Shown here: one piece after another, positions 54,007 through 63,328 of the stretch
How positions within the stretch are numbered: the first letter of the stretch is position 1
Layout of the letters: every line of letters starts with the position of its first letter
Translations under genes and position numbers: made by a program
Assembly (NCBI RefSeq): GCF_031954525.1
Contig: NZ_CP134867.1
Span: 1,426,001-1,490,000, forward strand
Direction: 5' to 3'
Length of the DNA stretch: 64,000 nt
From: Dyella sp. BiH032
Lineage (GTDB): Bacteria; Pseudomonadota; Gammaproteobacteria; Xanthomonadales; Rhodanobacteraceae
The notes under the pieces: generated by a model
Told to the model about the DNA's origin: nothing
The model's input: only the letters and a program-made list of their open reading frames with translations
The model's database searches: none

Positions 54007-54516
54007 ATGTCGAACGCTGAGCAAAGTCCGGTCGAGCAGCCCGCCAAGAAAGGCGGGGCCGGGCGCGGCACCATCCTGGTCCTGGTCTTCGCGCTGCTGG
54101 TGGTGTCGGCGGTGTGCGGCTACGCGCTGTTCACCCTGCGCGGCCACGCGGCCGACGGCGGGAGTCGGACGGCCGAGGCCAAGCCCGAGAAGAAGGGGCC
54201 GGAAGTCTTCCTCGCGATGGATCCGGCTTTCGTGGTGAATTTCCAGAAGGCCGAGGGCCTCAGCTATCTGCAGGTCGGCGTCACGCTGATGTCGCACGAC
54301 CCGGCCGCCATCCAGGCCGCCAAGGACGCCGATCCGGTGATCCGCAACGCGCTGGTGATGCTGTTCTCCAGCCAGGACTACACCGAGCTCGCGGATATCC
54401 AGGGCAAGCAAAAGCTGCAGGCCAAGGCGCTGGCGGCGGTGCAGAAGATCCTCCAGGAGCGTACCGGCCACGCAGGGGTCGAGGCGCTGTACTTCACCAG
54501 CTTCGTGATGCAGTGA
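54007..54516 (+). CDS. fliL: Flagellar basal body-associated protein FliL
   Basis: 169 aa, one N-terminal membrane segment (GTILVLVFALLVVSAVCGYA), linker, then the periplasmic stomatin-like domain FLAMDPAFVVNFQKAEGLSY, LQVGVTLMSHDPAAIQAAKD, DPVIRNALVMLFSSQDYTEL. The C-terminal YFTSFVMQ is typical. First gene of fliLMNOPQR; the 240-base gap upstream holds no clear sigma-54 site. Confidence 0.95.
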   Translation: MSNAEQSPVEQPAKKGGAGRGTILVLVFALLVVSAVCGYALFTLRGHAADGGSRTAEAKPEKKGPEVFLAMDPAFVVNFQKAEGLSYLQVGVTLMSHDPAAIQAAKDADPVIRNALVMLFSSQDYTELADIQGKQKLQAKALAAVQKILQERTGHAGVEALYFTSFVMQ

Positions 54517-54523
54517 GGCGGCC

Positions 54524-55540
54524 GTGAGCGACTTGCTCTCCCAGGAAGAAATCGACGCGCTGCTCAATGGCGTCAATGGCGGCGACGTGCCCACCGGTGG
54601 CGACGAACCGCCGCCGGCCGACGCGGTGCTGTCCTATGACTTCACCCAGCAGGACCGCATCGTCCGCGGCCGTCTGCCGACGCTGGAAATGGTCAACGAC
54701 CGTTTCGCGCGCTATTTCCGCGCCGGCATCTTCAGCGTGCTGCGCAAGACCTGCGAGGTCTCGGTGCTGGGCGTGAAGATGTCCAAGTTCAACGAATACG
54801 TGCACGGCCTGGCGGTGCCCAGCAACCTTAATCTGGTGCGCGTGAAGCCGCTGCGCGGCACCGCGCTGATCGTGATGGAACCGCGCCTGGTCTTCAGCGT
54901 GATCGACAACTTCTTCGGCGGCGACGGCCGCTATCACGCGCGCATCGAGGGCCGCGACTTCACGCCCACCGAGTCGCGCGTGATCCAGATCATGCTGGCG
55001 GAAGTCTTCACCGCGATGGTCGAAGCCTGGGCGCCGGTGCTGCCGCTGAACTTCGAGTTCCTCAACTCGGAGATCAATCCGCAGTTCGCCAACATCGTCA
55101 GCCCCACCGAGACGGTGGTGGTATCGCGCTTCCACGTGGAGGTGGACGGCGGTGGCGGCGAAATCCACCTCACCTTGCCGTACTCGATGGTCGAGCCGAT
55201 CCGCGTGCTGCTCGATGCGGGCGTGCAGAGCGACCGCGTCGAGCGCGACGAACGCTGGCTGCAGAGCCTGCACCAGGAGGTGCTGGACGCCGAAGTCGAA
55301 CTCAGCTCGCTGATGCTCGAAGTGGACATGAACATCGGCGACTTCCTGCAGCTGCGGCCCGGCGACGTGATTCCGGTGAACCTGCCGGAGCTGTGCACGA
55401 TGTTCGCCGAGGACGTGCCCATTTTCCGCGGCCAGGTCGGCCGCGCCGGCGGCCACAAGGCCGTGCGCTTCCAGTCCCCCGCCGGCCGCCGCGAAAGCCG
55501 GCACATCAATGAATTCTCCACCGGGAATACCCAAGCATGA
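54524..55540 (+). CDS. fliM: Flagellar motor switch protein FliM
   Basis: 338 aa from GTG 54524. N-terminal CheY-P-binding peptide LLSQEEIDALLNGV, then YDFTQQDRIVRGRLPTLEMV, FARYFRAGIFSVLRKTCEVS, the GGDGRYHARIEGRDFTPTE middle domain and the FliN-like C-terminus DFLQLRPGDVIPVNLPEL. Stop overlaps fliN (ATGA). Confidence 0.97.
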   Translation: MSDLLSQEEIDALLNGVNGGDVPTGGDEPPPADAVLSYDFTQQDRIVRGRLPTLEMVNDRFARYFRAGIFSVLRKTCEVSVLGVKMSKFNEYVHGLAVPSNLNLVRVKPLRGTALIVMEPRLVFSVIDNFFGGDGRYHARIEGRDFTPTESRVIQIMLAEVFTAMVEAWAPVLPLNFEFLNSEINPQFANIVSPTETVVVSRFHVEVDGGGGEIHLTLPYSMVEPIRVLLDAGVQSDRVERDERWLQSLHQEVLDAEVELSSLMLEVDMNIGDFLQLRPGDVIPVNLPELCTMFAEDVPIFRGQVGRAGGHKAVRFQSPAGRRESRHINEFSTGNTQA

Positions 55541-55890
55541 GCACCACCACCAACGATTCGGCCACCTTGCTCGATCCCACCGGCCGCCCCGAATACGAAA
55601 CCATGCTCGGCGTGGCGGGCGAAAGCGGGGACGTCAACCTCGACCTGATCCTGGACGTGCCGGTCACGCTGGCGATGGAAGTCGGCCGCACGCGCATCAG
55701 CATCCGCAACCTGCTGCAGCTCAACCAGGGCTCGGTGGTGGAGCTGGACCGCGCCGCGGGCGAGCCGCTCGACGTCTTCGTCAACGGCACCCTGGTCGCC
55801 CATGGCGAAGTGGTGGTGATCAACGAGAAGTTCGGCATCCGCCTGACCGACGTGATCAGCCCCGCCGAGCGCGTGCGGAAGCTGCGCTGA
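55537..55890 (+). CDS. fliN: Flagellar motor switch protein FliN
   Basis: 117 aa. SpoA domain: LILDVPVTLAMEVGRTRISI, RNLLQLNQGSVVELDRAAGE, PLDVFVNGTLVAHGEVVVIN, EKFGIRLTDVISPAERVRKL. Very conserved C-ring component. Overlaps fliM; one base before fliO. Confidence 0.97.
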   Translation: MSTTTNDSATLLDPTGRPEYETMLGVAGESGDVNLDLILDVPVTLAMEVGRTRISIRNLLQLNQGSVVELDRAAGEPLDVFVNGTLVAHGEVVVINEKFGIRLTDVISPAERVRKLR

Positions 55891-55891
55891 C

Positions 55892-56266
55892 ATGAGCCTG
55901 CTGCTCGCCTTCGCCGCCACCCCGGCGGCCGATCCCGGCGTGGGCGCGGAATTGCTGCGCGTCTGCCTGAGCCTGATCGGCATCGTCGCGCTGATCTTCG
56001 CCGCGGGCTGGCTGGGCCGCCGCGCGCAGGGCCGCGCGCAATCGGGCGGGCGGCGCATCCGCTGCGTCGAGTCGTTCGCCGTGGGCACGCGCGAACGCGT
56101 GCTGCTGCTGGAGGCCGACGGCAAGCGGCTGCTGGTCGGCGTGGGGCAGGGCGGCCTGCGCACGCTGCACGTGTACGAGGGCGAAGCCCCCGCCGTCGAT
56201 ACGCCGTCATTGCCGACGCCACCCGCTTTCGCGGATCTGCTCGGCCTCTGGAAACGCAAGTCATGA
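55892..56266 (+). CDS. fliO: Flagellar export-gate assembly protein FliO
   Basis: 124 aa with a single membrane segment ([20 protein letters not shown]) and a cytoplasmic beta part ([40 protein letters not shown]) typical of FliO. It helps FliP assembly. Stop overlaps fliP by ATGA. Confidence 0.92.
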   Translation: MSLLLAFAATPAADPGVGAELLRVCLSLIGIVALIFAAGWLGRRAQGRAQSGGRRIRCVESFAVGTRERVLLLEADGKRLLVGVGQGGLRTLHVYEGEAPAVDTPSLPTPPAFADLLGLWKRKS

Positions 56267-57012
56267 AGAAGTGCTTCCTCCTCGCGCTGCTCGCTCTGCT
56301 GGCGCTGGCGCCGTCGCCGCTGCTGGCCGATCCCGTCGCGGGCATTCCGGCACTGACCGTGCAGAACGCCGGGGGCGGCCAGAGCTGGACGCTGTCGCTG
56401 CAACTGCTGGGCCTGATGACGGTTCTCACGCTGCTGCCGGCGGTCCTGCTGATGATGAGCTCGTTCACGCGAGTGATCATCGTGCTGGGTTTCCTGCGCC
56501 AGGCGCTGGGCACGCAATCCACGCCGCCGAACCAGGTACTGCTGGGGCTGGCGCTGTTCATCACGCTGTTCGTGATGTCGCCGGTGCTGGAGCGGGCCTA
56601 CGCCGATGGCGTGAAGCCCTATATGGACGGCCAGCTGTCGGCGGAGCTGGCCATTCCCGCGGCGGCGGCGCCGTTCAAGCGCTTCATGCTGGACCAGACG
56701 CGCGATCCGGACCTGCAGCTCTTCACCCGCCTGGCGAAGGAGCAGCCCTATGCGAGCAAGGACGACGTGCCGTTTCGCGTGGCGATGCCGGCGTTCGTGA
56801 CGAGCGAGCTGAAGACGGCGTTCCAGATGGGCTTCCTGCTGTTCATTCCGTTCCTGATCATCGATCTGGTGGTGGCGAGTGTGTTGATGTCGATGGGCAT
56901 GATGATGGTGTCGCCGATGATCATCTCGTTGCCGTTCAAGATCATGTTGTTTGTGTTGGTGGATGGGTGGTCGTTGTTGCTGGGGACATTGGCGGGGAGT
57001 TTTTACTCGTGA
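56263..57012 (+). CDS. fliP: Flagellar export gate protein FliP
   Basis: 249 aa. Cleavable signal peptide ([19 protein letters not shown]), then FliP blocks: [80 protein letters not shown]. The last about 60 bases use g/t-rich codons, as at the ends of flgH and fleQ, again just before a mosaic repeat. Confidence 0.97.
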   Translation: MKKCFLLALLALLALAPSPLLADPVAGIPALTVQNAGGGQSWTLSLQLLGLMTVLTLLPAVLLMMSSFTRVIIVLGFLRQALGTQSTPPNQVLLGLALFITLFVMSPVLERAYADGVKPYMDGQLSAELAIPAAAAPFKRFMLDQTRDPDLQLFTRLAKEQPYASKDDVPFRVAMPAFVTSELKTAFQMGFLLFIPFLIIDLVVASVLMSMGMMMVSPMIISLPFKIMLFVLVDGWSLLLGTLAGSFYS

Positions 57013-57141
57013 GCGCCTCTACACGTCATGCCGGCGCAGGCCGGACGGAGCGCGTCGCGCAGAGAACGCTCGGAGGGCGGCCCCGAAGGGGCGAGCGTAG
57101 CGAGTCATCCAGTGGCGACATCGCTCGGTTGTCGCCTCACG

Positions 57142-57646
57142 GCCAGCCTTGTCTCGCCCCTCGCGGGGCGAGGGTTTCGCTCTCCTGCCGGAGAGCGAGT
57201 TACTTCTTCTTGCTTGCCCAAGAAGAAGTAACCAAGAAGAAGGGCCCCCTGCGCGGCGCCCTCCGCAGCCTACGCTGCTGCGGGTGCGTTGAGGGCTGGC
57301 CGGGCTTTTCGATCGGGCATCCCTGCCCGAATCGAAAAGGCGGGGACGTCCTGTCCCCGCCCGCCTGCGGCGGCCTGATCGTCCAGCCCTCACCGCCGCG
57401 AAGGGAACCCGGCAGATCAAGAGCAACTCGGAGCGTCGCTTCGCTCGCTCTTGTTTGGTCGTTGCTGCTTACCGCGGTACCGCACTTCCCCTTCTCCCCT
57501 TCGGGGAGAAGGCGGGATGAGGGGCGGATGCTCGAGAAGGTGCTGGTTCGTGCGAGCCGTTTGCGCATGGGGTTTGCTCGAGTTTTCGAGCTTTCGCTCC
57601 GGCCGGCCCCTTACCCCAACCCTCTCCCCGAAGGGGAGAGGGAGAT
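57142..57646. repeat. Mosaic hairpin repeat, copy E, between fliP and fliQ
   Basis: Separates two normally adjacent export-gate genes. Signature stem GTTACTTCTTCT (57199-57210)/AGAAGAAGTAAC (57221-57232) with a 10-base loop; the inner CCCCTCAAGGGG stem is missing, as in copy C. Then come the gctgcgg stem, TTTTCGAT/ATCGAAAA, ggcggggac/gtccccgcc, the gccctcaccgccgcgaaggg segment, cttctcccc/ggggagaag (57491-57511) and a C-like tail ending cctctcccc/ggggagagg. A REP-like fragment lies upstream (57024-57060). Confidence 0.88.
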
Positions 57647-57658
57647 GGAGGCTTTGGC

Positions 57659-57928
57659 ATGACCCCCGAATCCGTCATCGAATTCGGCCAGCACGCGCTC
57701 TACGTGGCGATGCTGGTCGCCGCGCCGCTGCTGCTCACCGCGCTGGCGGTGGGTGTGCTCATCGGTGTGATCCAGGCGGCGACGCAGATCAATGAAATGA
57801 CGTTGAGCTTCATCCCGAAGCTGATCGCGATGGCGCTGGTCGCGCTGATCGCAGGTCCCTGGATGCTGCGTACGCTGGTGCAGTTCACGCGGCAGCTGAT
57901 CGAAAGCCTGCCGGGAGCGGTCAGGTGA
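57659..57928 (+). CDS. fliQ: Flagellar export gate protein FliQ
   Basis: 89 aa, two membrane segments (HALYVAMLVAAPLLLTALAV, LIAMALVALIAGPWMLRTLV) with IGVIQAATQINEMTLSFIPK between, the FliQ signature. Its GGAGG box is in the last bases of repeat copy E, eight bases before the ATG. Stop overlaps fliR (GTGA). Confidence 0.97.
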   Translation: MTPESVIEFGQHALYVAMLVAAPLLLTALAVGVLIGVIQAATQINEMTLSFIPKLIAMALVALIAGPWMLRTLVQFTRQLIESLPGAVR

Positions 57929-58695
57929 CTACCGTCGACCTCGCCCAGTTGCCGGTCTGGCTCGGCGGCCTGCTGTGGGCGATGGGACGCGTGGCGGGGC
58001 TGTTTCTCGTCGCGCCGGTATATGGCGCCAGCGTGCTGCCGGCGCGTACTCGCGTGGGGCTGATCGTAATGCTGACCATGGTGCTCGCGCCGATGGCGCC
58101 GGCACGCATCGATCCGCTCACGGCGGAAGGCATCGCGACGATGGCGGGGCAGGTGCTGATCGGCGCGGCCGTGGGTTTCGTGCTGCGCCTGACTTTCGAG
58201 GCTGTAGCCTTTGGCGGGCAGCTGGTGGCGCAGAGCATGAGCTTGGGGTTCGCCGAGGTGGTCAATCCGCAGGGCGGCGGCAGTTCGCCGGTGCTCAATC
58301 AGTTTTATCTGCTGCTGGTCACCTTGCTGTTCCTGGCGATGGACGGGCACCTGCGCCTGGTGGCCCTGCTGGCCGAGAGCTTCCGTACGTTGCCGCCGGG
58401 TACGGATGCGATTTCGCCTAACGGCCTGCATGCGGTCGCCGCGTTCGGCGGGCAGCTGTTCTCCGGCGCGGTACGCGTGGCGCTGCCGGCGATGACCTCG
58501 CTGCTGGTGGTGAACATGGGCTTTGCGGCGATCAGCCGCGCGGCACCGGCGATGAACCTGTTCGCGGTGGGCTTCCCGATCACGATCTGCCTGGGCTTCA
58601 TCGCCCTGTGGCTGGCGCTGCGCAGCCTGCCCGGCGCCTTCGGCGCGCTGGAGGAAAGCGCGTGGTCGCTGATGCGCGAACTCCTGGGAGCCTGA
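57925..58695 (+). CDS. fliR: Flagellar export gate protein FliR
   Basis: 256 aa from GTG 57925 overlapping the fliQ stop. About six hydrophobic segments; FliR features: VYGASVLPARTRVGLIVMLT, EAVAFGGQLVAQSMSLGFAE, VVNPQGGGSSPVLNQFYLLL, NMGFAAISRAAPAMNLFAVG, FPITICLGFIALWLAL. Confidence 0.96.
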   Translation: MTTVDLAQLPVWLGGLLWAMGRVAGLFLVAPVYGASVLPARTRVGLIVMLTMVLAPMAPARIDPLTAEGIATMAGQVLIGAAVGFVLRLTFEAVAFGGQLVAQSMSLGFAEVVNPQGGGSSPVLNQFYLLLVTLLFLAMDGHLRLVALLAESFRTLPPGTDAISPNGLHAVAAFGGQLFSGAVRVALPAMTSLLVVNMGFAAISRAAPAMNLFAVGFPITICLGFIALWLALRSLPGAFGALEESAWSLMRELLGA

Positions 58696-58708
58696 GGGGG
58701 CCGGCGCC

Positions 58709-59842
58709 ATGTCCGAACACGACGACCAGGAACGCACCGAAAAACCATCAGAAAAACGCCTGCGCGAAGCGCGCGAGAAGGGCGACGTCCCACGCTCGCG
58801 CGACCTCTCCGGCGCCCTGGTGGTGCTGGCCGGCATCGCCGCGCTGATGAGCGGCAGCGAGCGCGCGTTCGTGCATGCGCGGCGTATCTACGAGCTGGGG
58901 TTCGGCTACAGCCGTGAGGCGCTGTTCTCCGGCGAACTCCATGGGCGCGTGCTCGGCGCCGCGCTGCGGGAAGCGATGGCGCTGCTGACGCCGGTGGCGG
59001 TGGCGACGCTGCTCGCCACGCTGGCCGCTCCCGTACTGCTCGGTGGCTTGAGCTTCAGCGCGCAAGCCTTGCAGCCGAAGTTCGACCGGCTCGATCCCAT
59101 CGCCGGCCTGGCGCGCCTGGTCTCGCTGCGCGGCCTGGTGGAACTGGCCAAGTCGCTGCTGAAGCTGGTCTTCATCGGCGCGGCGCTCGCCTGGTTCCTG
59201 TGGCACGGACAGGAGGCCATGCAGGCCAGCGGCCGCGGCACGGTGTTCGCCGGCATCGCGCTGTCGCTTTCCCAGCTCGGCCGCGCGGCCTTGCTGTTCG
59301 GCACCATGCTCGCGCTGATCGGCGGCATCGACGCGGCCTACCAGCGCTACGACTATGGCCGCCGCCTGCGCATGACCAAGCAGGAACTGCGCGACGAAGC
59401 CAAGGAAAGCGACGGCAACCCCGAGCTCAAGGGCCGCATCCGCCAGGTGCAGCATCAGCTCGCGCGCCGCCGCATGATGCAGGAGCTGCCGAAGGCCGAC
59501 GTGGTGGTGACCAACCCCACCCACTTCGCCGTGGCGCTGAAATACGACGACGGCCGCATGCGCGCCCCGCGCGTGGTGGCCAAGGGCGTGGACGTGATCG
59601 CCATGCAGATCCGCCAGGTCGCCGCCGGCCATCGTATCCCCATGGTGGAAGCGCCGCCGCTGGCGCGCGCGCTGTATGCCACCACCGAACTGGGACGGGA
59701 AATCCCGGCTTCGCTGTACGTCGCCGTGGCGCAGGTGCTGGCCTACGTGTTCCAGCTGCGCCAGGCCGTCGCCATGGGCGAAGTCCCGCCCACGCCTCCG
59801 TCGCCGCAGGTCGATCCGGACCTGCTCGGCCCCTATCGCTGA
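58709..59842 (+). CDS. flhB: Flagellar export switch protein FlhB
   Basis: 377 aa. N-terminal DDQERTEKPSEKRLREAREK, four membrane segments, and a cytoplasmic C-domain with the autocleavage site VTNPTHFAVAL (Asn 269-Pro 270, the usual position). Also YRRYDYGRRLRMTKQELRDE-like and EAPPLARALYATTELGREIP. The C-terminal tail is Pro-rich. Interacts with FliK for the hook-to-filament switch. Confidence 0.97.
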   Translation: MSEHDDQERTEKPSEKRLREAREKGDVPRSRDLSGALVVLAGIAALMSGSERAFVHARRIYELGFGYSREALFSGELHGRVLGAALREAMALLTPVAVATLLATLAAPVLLGGLSFSAQALQPKFDRLDPIAGLARLVSLRGLVELAKSLLKLVFIGAALAWFLWHGQEAMQASGRGTVFAGIALSLSQLGRAALLFGTMLALIGGIDAAYQRYDYGRRLRMTKQELRDEAKESDGNPELKGRIRQVQHQLARRRMMQELPKADVVVTNPTHFAVALKYDDGRMRAPRVVAKGVDVIAMQIRQVAAGHRIPMVEAPPLARALYATTELGREIPASLYVAVAQVLAYVFQLRQAVAMGEVPPTPPSPQVDPDLLGPYR

Positions 59843-59863
59843 TTCATTCCAGGACACCGCTCC

Positions 59864-61963
59864 ATGGCAGCCGCAAGCGCAAGCGCGTTCGATACTTTCA
59901 AGCAGATCAGCCGCCGCGGCGCGGGGGCGCCGATCGTCATGCTGGCCGCGCTGGCGATGGTCATGCTGCCGCTGCCGCCGTTCCTGCTGGATATCCTCTT
60001 CAGCTTCAACATCGCGCTGTCGCTGGTGATCCTGCTGGCGGTGATCTACGTGATGCGGCCGCTGGAGTTCGCCGCGTTCCCCACCGTGGTACTGATGGCC
60101 ACCTTGCTGCGCCTGGCGCTGAACATCGCCTCCACCCGCGTGGTGCTGCTGCACGGCCACAACGGTCCGGGAGCCGCGGGCAAGGTGATCGAGGCCTTCG
60201 GTGAGTTCGTGATCGGCGGCAACTTCGCGGTGGGCCTGGTGGTGTTCGCCATCCTCACCATCATCAACTTTGTGGTGGTGACCAAGGGCGCCACGCGCGT
60301 GTCGGAAGTGACCGCGCGCTTCACCCTGGACGCGATGCCCGGCAAGCAGATGGCGATCGATGCCGACCTCAACGCCGGCCTGCTCACGCAGGAACAGGCG
60401 CGCGAACGCCGCCAGGAAGTGCGCGAGGAAGCGGATTTCTACGGCTCGATGGACGGCGCTTCCAAATTCGTCCGCGGCGATGCCACGGCGGGCATCCTGA
60501 TCCTGCTGATCAACATCGTCGGCGGCTTCTTCGTCGGCGTGATGCAGCACGGCCTGTCCGCCGGCGACGCAGCCAAGACCTACACCTTGCTGACCATTGG
60601 CGACGGCCTGGTGGCGCAGGTGCCGGCGCTGATGTTGTCGATCGCCACGGCGGTGATCGTGACGCGCGTGTCGCGCGCGCAGGACATGGGCAAGCAGGTG
60701 CTTGGCCAGGTATTCGGCCAGCCGCGCGCGCTGGCGGTGGCTGGCGTGGTGCTGGGCGTGATGGGCCTGATCCCCGGCATGCCGAACATCGCCTTCCTGC
60801 TGCTGGGCGCGATCTGCGGCGGCGCGGCTTGGATGATGCTCAAGCGCGAGCGCGAGACCCGCGCGAAGCTGGCCGAGGAAGCCGCCGTCGAAGCCGCACC
60901 CGCCGCCGCGCCCGCCGAACGCCTGGAGCTGGGCTGGGAGGACGTCGCCGGCGTCGATCCGGTCGGCCTGGAAGTCGGTTACCGGCTGATCCCGCTGGTG
61001 GACAAGAACCAGGGCGGCGAGCTGATGGGACGCATCAAGTCGGTGCGCCGCAAGCTGTCGCAGGAGCTGGGTTTCCTGGTGCCGCCGGTGCATATCCGCG
61101 ACAACCTGGACCTGGGGCCCAACACCTACCGCATCACCTTGATGGGCGTGCCGATGGGCGAGGCCGAGGTGCACAACGAGCGCCTGCTGGCGATCAACCC
61201 AGGCCGTGTGCATGGCCCGCTGCAGGGCATCGCCACGCAGGACCCGGCCTTCGGCCTGGAAGCGGTGTGGATCGAGACCGGGCAGCGCGACAACGCGCAG
61301 GCGCTGGGCTACACCGTGGTCGATCCGGCCACCGTGGTGGCGACGCATCTGTCGCACATCCTGCAGGGCCACGCGCACGAACTGCTCAGCCACCAGGACG
61401 TGCAGCAGCTGCTGGACCGCCTGGCCGCGGCCGCGCCGAAGCTGGTGGAAGACCTGGTGCCCAAGCGCATGTCGCTGGGCGTGGTGGTGAAGGTGCTGCA
61501 GAACCTGCTGGCTGAGCGGGTGCCGATCCGCAACATGCGTTCCATCGTCGAATCCTTGGCGGAACACGCGGGCCAGAGTCAGGATCCCGGCGCGCTCACC
61601 GCCGCCGTGCGCGTCGCGCTGGGCCGGCAGATCGTGCAGGAGATCGCTGGCCTCGGCACCGAGATCCCCGTCATCACGCTGGCGCCGGAGCTGGAGCAGA
61701 TCCTGCTCTCGTCGCTCGGAAACGGCGGCGTAGCGGGCGCCGCGGTGGAGCCGGGCCTCGCCGACCGCTTGCAGACCGGTGTTGCGGACGCCGCGCGTCG
61801 CCAGGAAATGAGCGGCGAACCGGCCGTGCTGCTGGTCGCGCCGCAGCTTCGTCCGTGGCTCGCACGCTTCACGCGTCACGTGGCACAGAACCTGCACGTA
61901 CTGGCCTACAACGAGGTTCCCGACAACCGTCGGGTGCGTTTGGTGCAGGCGCTGGGCCGGTAA
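59864..61963 (+). CDS. flhA: Flagellar export gate protein FlhA
   Basis: 699 aa. N-terminal half with about eight membrane segments and the FHIPEP blocks (RPLEFAAFPTVVLMATLLRL, ALNIASTRVVLLHG, FVVVTKGATRVSEVTARFTL, DAMPGKQMAIDADLNAGLLT, REEADFYGSMDGASKFVRGD). C-terminal cytoplasmic ring (about 340-699) with RRKLSQELGFLVPPVHIRDN. Family-normal length. Confidence 0.98.
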   Translation: MAAASASAFDTFKQISRRGAGAPIVMLAALAMVMLPLPPFLLDILFSFNIALSLVILLAVIYVMRPLEFAAFPTVVLMATLLRLALNIASTRVVLLHGHNGPGAAGKVIEAFGEFVIGGNFAVGLVVFAILTIINFVVVTKGATRVSEVTARFTLDAMPGKQMAIDADLNAGLLTQEQARERRQEVREEADFYGSMDGASKFVRGDATAGILILLINIVGGFFVGVMQHGLSAGDAAKTYTLLTIGDGLVAQVPALMLSIATAVIVTRVSRAQDMGKQVLGQVFGQPRALAVAGVVLGVMGLIPGMPNIAFLLLGAICGGAAWMMLKRERETRAKLAEEAAVEAAPAAAPAERLELGWEDVAGVDPVGLEVGYRLIPLVDKNQGGELMGRIKSVRRKLSQELGFLVPPVHIRDNLDLGPNTYRITLMGVPMGEAEVHNERLLAINPGRVHGPLQGIATQDPAFGLEAVWIETGQRDNAQALGYTVVDPATVVATHLSHILQGHAHELLSHQDVQQLLDRLAAAAPKLVEDLVPKRMSLGVVVKVLQNLLAERVPIRNMRSIVESLAEHAGQSQDPGALTAAVRVALGRQIVQEIAGLGTEIPVITLAPELEQILLSSLGNGGVAGAAVEPGLADRLQTGVADAARRQEMSGEPAVLLVAPQLRPWLARFTRHVAQNLHVLAYNEVPDNRRVRLVQALGR

Positions 61964-61996
61964 TCCGGCGCGCCGGGACAGGGGTTGAACGGAACG

Positions 61997-63328
61997 ATGA
62001 AGATCAAGCGATTCGTAGCCGCGGACATGCGCCAGGCCATGCGCGAAGTGCGCGAGGAGCAGGGGCCGGATGCGGTGATTCTTTCCACGCGCCGCCTCGA
62101 CGAGGGCGTGGAGATCATTGCGGCGGTCGATTACGACGAGTCGCTGGTGCGCGAAGCCGCACGCACCGGCGAGCCGCTGCCGGAACAGGTCCGCGCAAAG
62201 CTGATCGACACACCGGCACCGCCGCCGCTGCTGCCGGTGCGGTCGCGGCGCGCGCCGGCGGAGGAGCCAGCCGCCAAGCCGGTGACACCCCTCCTGAAGG
62301 CCGCACCGGTCGCCGCCGCAGCGCCCGCGCCCGTAGCCGCTCCCGCGGTTGCCGCGCCGGTCGAGGCGCCGCCGCTGCACCCGATGATGGAACAGGCCGC
62401 GCTCGACACCGCGCGCATGCGTGCCGAACTGGGCAGCCTGCGCGAACTGCTGGAAGCGCAGATGGCCTCGCTGGCGTGGAACGACCTGCAGCGCCGCCAT
62501 CCGCTGCGCGGCCGCGTGCTGCGCGACATGGCGCGGCTTGGCATCGACGCGGACATCGCCCGCCAGCTTGCCGACGAACTGCCCGACCAGCTCAGCGCCG
62601 ACCAGGCGCGCTACCTGCCGCTGGGCGTGCTGAGCCGCAACCTGCGCATCACCGGTTATGACATCGCCGCCAGCGGCGGCGTGATGGCCCTGGTGGGCCC
62701 CACCGGCGTGGGCAAGACCACCACCATCGCCAAGCTCGCCGCGCGCGCCGTGCTGCGCCACGGCGCTGCGCAGGTGGCGCTGGTGAGCACGGACCATTAC
62801 CGCATCGGTGCCGCCGCACAGCTCGAACACTACGGCCGCCTGCTCGGCACGCGCGTCTTCCCGGCGCACGACGCCGAAAGCCTGCGCGAAGTGCTCGACG
62901 TGTTGCGCGGCCGCCGCGTCGTGTTGGTGGATACCGCCGGCGTGGCCGGCAGCGATCCGCGCCTGCAGCAGCAGATGGAGCTGTTGCGCGCGGCCGGCGA
63001 CGTGCGCACCTGCCTGGTGCTGGCCGCCAACGCGCAGGCGCAGGCGCTGGACACGATGGTGCGCGCCTTCCTGCCGCAGCAGCCGCAGGCCTGCATCCTC
63101 ACCAAGCTGGACGAGGCTCCGAGTCTCGGCGGCGCGCTGTCGGCGCTGATCCGCCACCGCCTGCCGCTGGACTACACCGCCGACGGCCAGCGCGTGCCCG
63201 AGGACCTCACCGCCGCCGACGCGCGCGTGCTGGTCTGCCGCGCCGCGCAGGCGCTCAAAGGCCAGGCCCCGGCCATCGACGAGGGCGACATGGCCGAGCG
63301 TTTCGGCCTTGCCGTGGCGAACGCATGA
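61997..63328 (+). CDS. flhF: Polar flagellum placement GTPase FlhF
   Basis: 443 aa from ATG 61997 (MKIKRFVAADMRQAMREVRE). Basic N-domain, a long Ala/Pro-rich linker (about 60-130), then the SRP-type NG domain: MALVGPTGVGKTTTIAKLAA (near 233), STDHYRIGAAAQLEHYGRLL, VLVDTAGVAGSDPRLQQQME and ILTKLDEAPSLGGALSALIR. Marks the flagellum as polar. Stop overlaps fleN (ATGA). Confidence 0.96.
   Translation: MKIKRFVAADMRQAMREVREEQGPDAVILSTRRLDEGVEIIAAVDYDESLVREAARTGEPLPEQVRAKLIDTPAPPPLLPVRSRRAPAEEPAAKPVTPLLKAAPVAAAAPAPVAAPAVAAPVEAPPLHPMMEQAALDTARMRAELGSLRELLEAQMASLAWNDLQRRHPLRGRVLRDMARLGIDADIARQLADELPDQLSADQARYLPLGVLSRNLRITGYDIAASGGVMALVGPTGVGKTTTIAKLAARAVLRHGAAQVALVSTDHYRIGAAAQLEHYGRLLGTRVFPAHDAESLREVLDVLRGRRVVLVDTAGVAGSDPRLQQQMELLRAAGDVRTCLVLAANAQAQALDTMVRAFLPQQPQACILTKLDEAPSLGGALSALIRHRLPLDYTADGQRVPEDLTAADARVLVCRAAQALKGQAPAIDEGDMAERFGLAVANA

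Noticed and set aside
58748..63157. 1469-codon open frame on the minus strand opposite flhB-flhA-flhF
   Set aside because: It is a product of high GC in the codons of three certain genes on the other strand; the translation is rich in His/Gln/Arg/Ala with no family resemblance.
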